Assembly (NCBI GenBank): GCA_024635675.1
Contig: JAGXIJ010000098.1
Coordinates: 1 to 38,252 of the forward strand
Reading direction: 5' to 3'
DNA: 38,252 bases
Source of the DNA: Gillisia sp.
GTDB lineage: Bacteria > Bacteroidota > Bacteroidia > Flavobacteriales > Flavobacteriaceae
Position 1 is the first letter of the stretch; each line of letters begins with the position of its first letter. The notes beneath the pieces are model-generated. The model was not told where the DNA came from. It was given only the letters and a program-made list of their open reading frames with translations, and did no database searches. Below are positions 37,219-38,252 of the stretch, piece after piece. A program made the translations under genes and the position numbers.

Positions 37219-37308
37219 TGTCATTCCGACGGTAGGAGGAATCTCTTATTAATGAGATTCTGCTTCATTGAGATTTTTCACTTCGCTGCTCTCCGTTCAA
37301 AATGACAG
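37219..37308. repeat. Intergenic palindromic repeat, copy 3
   Basis: TGTCATTCCGACGGTAGGAGGAATCTC ... TTCAAAATGACAG. Confidence 0.8.
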
Positions 37309-37328
37309 TCTTTTACTTCCTTATTGTT

Positions 37329-37416
37329 TGTCATTCCGACGGAGGAGGAAACTCTTATAGTGAGATTCTGCTTCATTGAGATTTTTCACTTCGCTGCTCT
37401 CCGTTCAAAATGACAG
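37329..37416. repeat. Intergenic palindromic repeat, copy 4
   Basis: TGTCATTCCGACGGAGGAGGAAACTC ... CTTCGCTGCTCTCCGTTCAAAATGACAG; near-identical 3' half to copy 3. Confidence 0.8.
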
Positions 37417-37436
37417 TCTTTTACTTCATTATTGTT

Positions 37437-37514
37437 TGTCATTCCGACGGTAGGAGGAATCTCTAACTTGAAATCTTTTTTTGCTGAGATTCTTCCCTTT
37501 GCTCTGAATGACAC
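37437..37514. repeat. Intergenic palindromic repeat, copy 5
   Basis: TGTCATTCCGACGGTAGGAGGAATCTC ... GAGATTCTTCCCTTTGCTCTGAATGACAC. Confidence 0.75.
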
Positions 37515-37616
37515 TAAATCTTCTTCATCTTTTTTACTCACTGCTAAATTCATGTTATTCATTTTCGTGATAAATGTAAACTACTGTATCTTCGTGTAAA
37601 ATTAAATTTAAATCCC

Positions 37617-38252
37617 GTGTTAGATTCAGCCACTATAGAATTAAGAAATTTAAGAGTTAAAGATTACGTAGAGTTAAAAAAATCCATGGTGCAGGTATAT
37701 AGTGCAATGTCCAATTCCTATTGGAGCAAAGCAGATATTTCTACCTTGGTAAAGAAATTTCCCGACGGGCAATTTTGCATTGTGATAGATGGTAAAATTG
37801 CGGGCTGTGCCTTATCTATGATCGTGGATTACGATAAGTATGATGACGATCATAAATACAGCGATATTATTGGGGGCCATGAATTTGCCAATCATTCCGA
37901 AGATGGAAATGTACTCTATGGGATAGATGTTTTTATTCTTCCCGATTATCGCGGAATGAGGCTTGGACGCAGGTTATATGAAGCGCGAAAAGAACTCTGC
38001 GAACAACTAAATCTGAAATCCATCATTTTTGGAGGCAGAATTCCAAATTATGGGGAATATGCAGCAACGCTAACTCCTAAAAAATACATAGATAAAGTGA
38101 AATTGAAAGAGATCCATGATCCTGTGCTTTCATTTCAGTTATCTAATGATTTTCATGTAAAAAAAGTGATCAAGGGCTATTTACCCGGAGATCATGAAAG
38201 TATGGAATTTGCTACTTTATTAGAGTGGCATAACATTTATTATACGAAGCCA
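37617..38252 (+). CDS. GNAT-domain protein, probably N-terminal part of a GNAT/carbon-nitrogen hydrolase fusion (runs off right edge)
   Basis: Open frame from GTG 37617 to the window end (212 codons): IELRNLRVKDYVELKKSMVQVYSAMSNSYWSKADISTLVKKFPDGQFCIVIDGKIAGCALSMIVDYDKY ... GNVLYGIDVFILPDYRGMRLGRRLYEARKELCEQLNLKSIIFGGRIPNY. Confidence 0.8.
   Translation, partial: MLDSATIELRNLRVKDYVELKKSMVQVYSAMSNSYWSKADISTLVKKFPDGQFCIVIDGKIAGCALSMIVDYDKYDDDHKYSDIIGGHEFANHSEDGNVLYGIDVFILPDYRGMRLGRRLYEARKELCEQLNLKSIIFGGRIPNYGEYAATLTPKKYIDKVKLKEIHDPVLSFQLSNDFHVKKVIKGYLPGDHESMEFATLLEWHNIYYTKP

Noticed and set aside
37011-37514. CRISPR array
   Set aside because: Repeats are imperfect palindromes with related, not unique, intervening sequence and variable length; fits REP-like elements better.

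Overview
This AT-rich 38 kb window looks like a Bacteroidota (Flavobacteriaceae-type) chromosome, judged from SusC/SusD proteins, a TAnnTTTG-like promoter and flavobacterial-style intergenic repeats. Left half (about 0.5-22.8 kb): a complete alpha-glucan (starch/maltodextrin) utilisation locus. It has a stand-alone TonB receptor, a susC-susD-susE-alpha-amylase operon on the minus strand, a divergent LacI-type regulator, and a plus-strand run of MFS transporter, beta-phosphoglucomutase, GH65 phosphorylase, GH13, GH31 and GH13. A perfect 14-bp palindrome CGAAAACGTTTTCG lies in the susC/lacI intergenic region, and its AAAACGTTTT core recurs upstream of pfkA-gap. Middle (22.9-32.2 kb): pfkA, gap, a BadF/BadG-type kinase, yifB/comM, a DUF2891-like lipoprotein, an Nramp transporter and pxpABC (5-oxoprolinase). 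Right part: the least ordinary region. At about 32.24-33.10 kb, four tandem divergent units of about 206-236 bp each carry a compensated long-range stem, a conserved loop motif and a terminal GC-hairpin; this looks like an array of structured non-coding RNAs or serial attenuators. Immediately downstream is a cassette with a 124-aa protein ending in GLWPPGEY, duplicated predicted 7-TM proteins separated by truncated tail/7TM modules, a sensor-less histidine kinase and a LuxR-type response regulator. The window ends with five palindromic intergenic repeats and a truncated GNAT-domain gene. No tRNA, rRNA, CRISPR or transposase was recognised.
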